DNA of 64,000 nucleotides, from assembly GCF_005222675.1 (NCBI RefSeq), contig NZ_STGE01000004.1:62001-126000 (forward strand). The letters are read 5' to 3'. Shown piece after piece: positions 60,477-64,000 of this stretch. Made by a program: the position numbers and the translations under genes. Each line of letters starts with the position of its first letter. Positions within the stretch are counted from its first letter, which is position 1. The notes under the pieces are model-generated. The model worked only from the letters and a program-made list of their open reading frames with translations. It did not search any database and was not told the origin of the DNA. The DNA comes from Mycolicibacterium sp. CR10. GTDB lineage: Bacteria; Actinomycetota; Actinomycetes; Mycobacteriales; Mycobacteriaceae.

Positions 60477-61637
60477 TCACAGTCCGAGGATGGTCGACGC
60501 GATGATGGTGCGCTGCACCTCGTTGCTGCCGCCGTAGATGGATGTCTTGCGGTAGTTGAGGTAGCGCGGCGCGCTGTGTTGCGCCCACTGCGGCGAGGCG
60601 ATGCCGTCGCCGGCGCCGAACGGCAGCGCGTCGGGCCCGGCGACCTCCATCAGCAGCTCGGTGGCGATCTGCTGCAACTGGCTGCCGCGCAACTTCAGCA
60701 CCGACGAGGCGGGGTTCGGCTTGCCGCCCTTCGACCCCGACGCGACCCGCATCTGAGTGAGTTCCAGTGCCAGGATGTCGTTCTCGGCTTCGGCGAGGCG
60801 GGCGGCGAACAGCGGGTCGCCGATCAGCCCGTTCGCGGTGGCCCGCTCTTTAACGTCGGCGAGGCGGAGTTTGGTGCGGCCGACCTGGGCGATTCCGTTG
60901 CGCTCGTTGCCCAGAAGGAACTTCGCGTACGTCCAGCCCTGGTTCTCCTCGCCCACGAGTTGGTCGGCGGGTACCCGGACCTCTTCGAAGAAGACCTCGT
61001 TCACCTCATAGCTGCCATCGACCAGTTTGATCGGCCGCAGGGTGATGCCGGGGGTGTTCATGTCGATCAGCAGGAAGGAGATGCCCGCCTGCTTTTTCGG
61101 GGCGTTGGGATCGGTGCGGACCAGGCAGAAGATCCAGTCGGCGTACTGGCCCAGCGTCGTCCAGGTCTTCTGGCCATTCACCACGTAGCTGTCGCCGTCA
61201 CGCAGCGCCGTGGTCCGCAGCGACGCCAGGTCCGAGCCGGCTTCGGGTTCGGAGAAGCCCTGGCACCACCAGATGTCCAGCGCGGCCGTCGGCGGCAGGA
61301 AACGCTCCTTGATCTCCTGGGAGCCGAACTCGGCGATCACCGGGCCCACCATGTTGGCGTTGAACGTCAGCGGTTCCGGCACACTGGCCAGCTGCATCTC
61401 GTCGAGCCAGATCTGCTGCTGCGTCGGCGTCCAGTCTTTGCCGCCCCATTCGACCGGCCAGTTGGGCACCGCGAGCCCGTGGTCGTTGAGGATCTTGTGG
61501 GCCGTCACGGTGTCGTCGCGGTTGAGCTCCGAGGCGGCACGGGTGCGTTCGCGGATGTCGGCCGGGATCTCGGTGCGGTAGAACGTGCGAAGCTCGTCGC
61601 GGAAGGCGGCTTCCTCGGGTGTCAGCGCCAACTGCAT
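60477..61637 (-). CDS. Acyl-CoA dehydrogenase, catalytic-glutamate subunit
   Basis: A 386-residue FadE-type protein with WCQGFSEPEAGSDLASL for substrate/flavin binding and the catalytic Glu in YGGSNEVQR near the C-terminus; it lacks the QR-x-FG flavin motif found in its partner. It is the first gene of the pair, with a strong AGGAGG ribosome site before the ATG and a TetR-like operator further upstream. It probably forms a heterotetramer with the protein encoded at 59346. Confidence 0.9.
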   Translation of the reverse strand: MQLALTPEEAAFRDELRTFYRTEIPADIRERTRAASELNRDDTVTAHKILNDHGLAVPNWPVEWGGKDWTPTQQQIWLDEMQLASVPEPLTFNANMVGPVIAEFGSQEIKERFLPPTAALDIWWCQGFSEPEAGSDLASLRTTALRDGDSYVVNGQKTWTTLGQYADWIFCLVRTDPNAPKKQAGISFLLIDMNTPGITLRPIKLVDGSYEVNEVFFEEVRVPADQLVGEENQGWTYAKFLLGNERNGIAQVGRTKLRLADVKERATANGLIGDPLFAARLAEAENDILALELTQMRVASGSKGGKPNPASSVLKLRGSQLQQIATELLMEVAGPDALPFGAGDGIASPQWAQHSAPRYLNYRKTSIYGGSNEVQRTIIASTILGL

Positions 61638-61672
61638 GGCAGCCTCCTGCTGGATCGGGGATCTCTCTGCAG

Positions 61673-61690
61673 ACTAACCACTTGGTTGGT
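61673..61690. promoter_or_regulatory. TetR-type operator upstream of the acyl-CoA dehydrogenase pair
   Basis: ACnAACCAnnTGGTTnGT is an 18-bp near-perfect palindrome, 36 bases before the ATG at 61637. A related CCAAGTGG core follows at 61698-61705. Such sites serve TetR-type fatty acid or steroid regulators; no cognate gene adjoins it. Confidence 0.55.
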
Positions 61691-61784
61691 CGGTGATCCA
61701 AGTGGGCCGCGTGACCCGCGAAAACGGTCCGCCGGCAGGTCATGGCTACTTAAACTGGCCGAGGTTCGCTCATTGGAGGCATTC

Positions 61785-62225
61785 ATGAGATATGTGACTG
61801 GCGGCGCGGCCGCCCTCGGACTCGTCGCCGGCGGCCTCGCGCTGGCCGCACCGGCACAAGCCGATCTCGCACCCGGCGTCTACCTCTACCGAAGTGTCAT
61901 GGCCAACGGCGTCGTCACGGACAACACGCTGCGGGTCGAGGACTGTGGACCCGGCTGCATCAACCTGTTCAATGTCACGCTCAACAGGGACCAGGGCCAG
62001 GCAAGGGTTCAGGGGTCGCAGTACGTCCTCGACCAGTTCGTGCCGGCAGGGGCCGTGTGTCCGGACGGGCGTGCCGTCGACATCGCTGCGCGGTACACGT
62101 TCAATCTCGATGGCACGAACGGCGTGTACACGCTCAACGGGCCAAACCCGTGCGGGGGCGCCGGGCCCGGTCGGGGCCACCGCCTTCACCCTCACGCCCG
62201 CCTGACGACGTTCGGGCGCGACTAG
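61785..62225 (+). CDS. Small secreted protein, C-terminus probably frameshifted
   Basis: As read, 146 residues: a Sec signal peptide (cleavage after APAQA, about residue 26) and a mature domain with two cysteine pairs. A TTGGAGG ribosome site precedes the ATG. After a run of five G at 62155-62159 the product becomes His/Arg-rich, while the frame reached by removing one G continues NPCGAPGPVGATAFTLTPA and stops at 62205, a typical ending for mycobacterial secreted proteins. The displaced tail overlaps the convergent SDR gene. The cause may be sequencing error or a real slip mutation. Function unknown. Confidence 0.7.
   Translation: MRYVTGGAAALGLVAGGLALAAPAQADLAPGVYLYRSVMANGVVTDNTLRVEDCGPGCINLFNVTLNRDQGQARVQGSQYVLDQFVPAGAVCPDGRAVDIAARYTFNLDGTNGVYTLNGPNPCGGAGPGRGHRLHPHARLTTFGRD
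62155..62159. repeat. G5 homopolymer at a suspected frameshift
   Basis: Five consecutive G in the 3' part of the secreted-protein gene; deleting one restores a family-like C-terminus. Confidence 0.5.
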
Positions 62226-63040
62226 TTGCGAAGCGTGAACCCCGCATCGAGCGGCCACGACGTACCGGTGATGAACTTGGCTGCGTCCGAGACCAGCCAG
62301 GCCACCGCGGCGGCGATCTCCTCGGGCTGAACCAGCGCGATCGGCAGCGCGTTCTGCTGGGCCAGCAGCCACGGGTCGTTCGCCGCGGCCAATGTCATGG
62401 TGGCGTCGTTGAGAATCATGTCGGTGGTGACACCGCTGGGGTGAATGGTGTTGACCCGGATGGAATGTGGCGCCAGTTGCTGCGCCCAGCCCTGCATCAG
62501 GGCCACCAGGCCGCGTTTGGATGCGGCGTAGGCCTGCAGGCCTGCCCGGTCGGTGTCGGAGGCCTTGATGCCCTGCGTGGAGCTGGTCAGCACGATGGAA
62601 CCGCCGCGGCCGCCGGCGATCATGGCGGGAATGGCGGCGTCGACGGTGTTCCACGCCCCGATCAGGTTCACCTCGACGATCGCGCGGAAGTCCCGGCGCC
62701 GTTGGTCACTGTCCGTCACCCGGATGACGCCTGCGTTCGCGACGACGATGTCGAGCCGGCCGAACTGCGCCACCCCTTCGGCGACGACGGCGTCCACGGC
62801 TTCAGGGTCGCGGACATCGGCCTGGCGCGCCAGGATTCGGCGACCGTGACTCTCGACCAGCCTCGCGGTCTCCTTCAGGTCGTCGGCTGTCGCGCCGGGG
62901 TAGCCGGTGAAGTCGAAGCCCGTACAGACGTCCAGAGCGACGATGTCTGCGCCCTCGCTGGCGAGCTTGACGGCATGGGCGCGGCCCATGCCGCGGGCGG
63001 CACCGGTGATGAACGCGACGTGCCCGTCGAGAATTGTCAT
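62222..63040 (-). CDS. Mycofactocin-type SDR oxidoreductase
   Basis: A 272-residue SDR starting MTILDGHVAF at 63040. It has TGAARGMGRAHA, an insertion after the NAD-binding Asp (LDVCTGFDFTGYPGATADDL) followed by RQADVRD, NAGV, and Tyr/Lys in YAASK. The insertion and wording match the mycofactocin-coupled SDR subfamily, which keep their NAD tightly bound and regenerate it through mycofactocin. Substrate is probably an alcohol. Two bases separate it from the upstream SDR stop. Confidence 0.88.
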   Translation of the reverse strand: MTILDGHVAFITGAARGMGRAHAVKLASEGADIVALDVCTGFDFTGYPGATADDLKETARLVESHGRRILARQADVRDPEAVDAVVAEGVAQFGRLDIVVANAGVIRVTDSDQRRRDFRAIVEVNLIGAWNTVDAAIPAMIAGGRGGSIVLTSSTQGIKASDTDRAGLQAYAASKRGLVALMQGWAQQLAPHSIRVNTIHPSGVTTDMILNDATMTLAAANDPWLLAQQNALPIALVQPEEIAAAVAWLVSDAAKFITGTSWPLDAGFTLRN

Positions 63041-63042
63041 CG

Positions 63043-63876
63043 TCAGTCCTTCGGGAAGTTGACGTCTTTGGTGACCGCTTCCCACTCGTCGATCGAGGCG
63101 GAGAACGCGGCCAGCTTGTCCCGCACGGCCTTGAGCACGTCGCGCCCGAGCAGCAGCCTCAGCGGCGGTTCGTCGAGAGTGGTCACCATTACCACCGCCT
63201 CGGCGACCTTGCGTGGGTCGCCGGGCAGATGATTGGCGAACTCCTTGATCAGCGTCTTGCGGGCGCCTACGTTCTCGTCATAATCCCCTATGGGAGTGGA
63301 GGATTCCCACATCGACCGGGCGGCCCAATCGGTGCGGAACGCGCCGGGCTCGATCGCGGTGACCTTGACGCCGAAAGGTTTGACCTCCTGGGCCAACGCC
63401 TCGGTCAGCGCCTCGAGCGCGAACTTCGTCGACGAGTAGTACGCGTTGGGAGGGTTGGCCACCAGCCCAGTCATCGACGAGATGTTGATGATGTGGCCGT
63501 CCTTACGGGCCCGCATCTCGGGAAGGACCGCCTTGATCGTGTCGACGACGCCGAAGTAGTTGGTGTCGAACAGTTTACGGACCTGCTCGTCCTCGCCCTC
63601 CTCGATGGCCGACAGGTAGCCGTTGCCCGCGTTGTTGACCAGCACGTCGATGCCGCCGAACGCATCGTGGGCGGCCTGCACCGCCGCGGCGATCTGGTCT
63701 TTGTCGGTGACGTCGAGCGCGACGATCAGGGCGCGGTCGCCGAAGGTGTCGGCGAAGTCGGCGATCGACTCGGTGCGCCGCGCGGTTACCACCACCGAGT
63801 GTCCCGATTCCAGCGCGGCGCGGGCGATTTCGCGTCCAATGCCGGTGGAGCATCCGGTGATCAACCAGCGCGCCAT
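63043..63876 (-). CDS. SDR oxidoreductase
   Basis: A 277-residue SDR of the 17beta-HSD-like/DltE group (ITGCSTGIGREIA, NNAGNGY, YYSSTKFALEALTEALAQEV), probably NADP-linked. Tyr and Lys of the active site are present. It lies between a partial upstream gene (1-base gap) and the mycofactocin-type SDR, so the three form one operon. Substrate unknown. Confidence 0.88.
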   Translation of the reverse strand: MARWLITGCSTGIGREIARAALESGHSVVVTARRTESIADFADTFGDRALIVALDVTDKDQIAAAVQAAHDAFGGIDVLVNNAGNGYLSAIEEGEDEQVRKLFDTNYFGVVDTIKAVLPEMRARKDGHIINISSMTGLVANPPNAYYSSTKFALEALTEALAQEVKPFGVKVTAIEPGAFRTDWAARSMWESSTPIGDYDENVGARKTLIKEFANHLPGDPRKVAEAVVMVTTLDEPPLRLLLGRDVLKAVRDKLAAFSASIDEWEAVTKDVNFPKD

Positions 63877-63877
63877 C

Positions 63878-64000
63878 TCAGGTCGTCCCTTCGGGTAGTC
63901 GACGCAGATACGCCGCGCGGCGATCCGCGAGTTCGACGGCTCGCTCTTGCGCGGACACTCGTCGCAGCGCGGGCACCTCCCTGTCGAGAGCGTCGAGGTC
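63878..64000 (-). CDS. C-terminal end of an unidentified gene
   Basis: The minus-strand frame is open from the window edge to a TGA at 63878-63880, giving the last 40 residues of a charged helical protein (EVPALRRVSAQERAVELADR). The stop is one base before the SDR ATG, which supports a real upstream operon gene. No family is recognisable from this fragment. Confidence 0.5.
   Translation of the reverse strand, partial: DLDALDREVPALRRVSAQERAVELADRRAAYLRRLPEGTT

Noticed and set aside
59694..61784. Very long plus-strand open frame running into the secreted-protein gene
   Set aside because: Antisense to both acyl-CoA dehydrogenases; only the part from 61785 has a ribosome site and signal peptide.

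Overview
The window is high-GC DNA from an environmental, fast-growing type of Mycobacterium (Mycolicibacterium-like). The evidence is the family content (F420-linked enzymes, a mycofactocin-type SDR, paired FadE dehydrogenases, a KstR-style TetR site) and a gene order that I recognise from memory as the M. tuberculosis Rv1278-Rv1287 block: SMC-like ATPase, GMC oxidoreductase, oppA/D/C/B, beta-carbonic anhydrase, cysD, cysNC and, much further on, an Rrf2 regulator. I see no rRNA, tRNA, CRISPR array, IS element or phage gene.

Layout. 1-10.4 kb: end of an SMC-like ATPase, a GMC oxidoreductase, an alpha/beta hydrolase and the oppBCDA peptide-import operon (minus strand). 10.5-18.7 kb: an anchored DUF5666-like protein divergent from a two-component system, followed by three overlapping membrane glycosyltransferase genes (GT39, GT2-GtrA fusion, GT39), which look like a regulated envelope glycosylation module. 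18.8-24.1 kb: carbonic anhydrase, a hotdog thioesterase, the sulfate activation operon cysD-cysNC-cysQ (with a probable leaderless 15-codon upstream ORF) and an isochorismatase-like hydrolase. 24.1-24.5 kb: fused relics of two decayed genes. 24.5-26.3 kb: a MOSC/ferredoxin-reductase fusion.

26.4-38.0 kb: a polyol/ketose utilisation island made of two converging transcription units. It has a SorC regulator plus SDR, a zinc polyol dehydrogenase with a ribose-type ABC importer, and a DeoR regulator with an FGGY kinase, a second zinc dehydrogenase and a class II aldolase. Together they predict polyol oxidation, ketose phosphorylation and cleavage to DHAP plus a small aldehyde. It sits between cysNC/cysQ and the Rrf2 gene.

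38.1-51.3 kb: Rrf2 regulator, nitronate monooxygenase with an exported amine oxidase, an Asp-nucleophile hydrolase, a second two-component system with a DUF4097 protein, a TDT/SLAC1 transporter, a GntR regulator with a di-iron hydroxylase-type protein, an LLM oxidoreductase, a duplicated-domain metallopeptidase lipoprotein, a DUF899 protein and a Tat-exported Met/His-rich protein. 51.3-64 kb: TetR-DUF1214-sulfotransferase operon (a possible user of PAPS made by cysDNC), ROK regulator/MFS exporter, an RCK-pore-RCK potassium channel, an alpha/beta hydrolase, a heteromeric acyl-CoA dehydrogenase pair behind a TetR-type operator, a frameshifted secreted protein and two SDRs.

Two signals recur. 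Many genes are joined by ATGA/GTGA start-stop overlaps, indicating translational coupling. Many first genes have a TANNNT box 6-7 bases before the start codon, the expected arrangement for leaderless mycobacterial transcripts.
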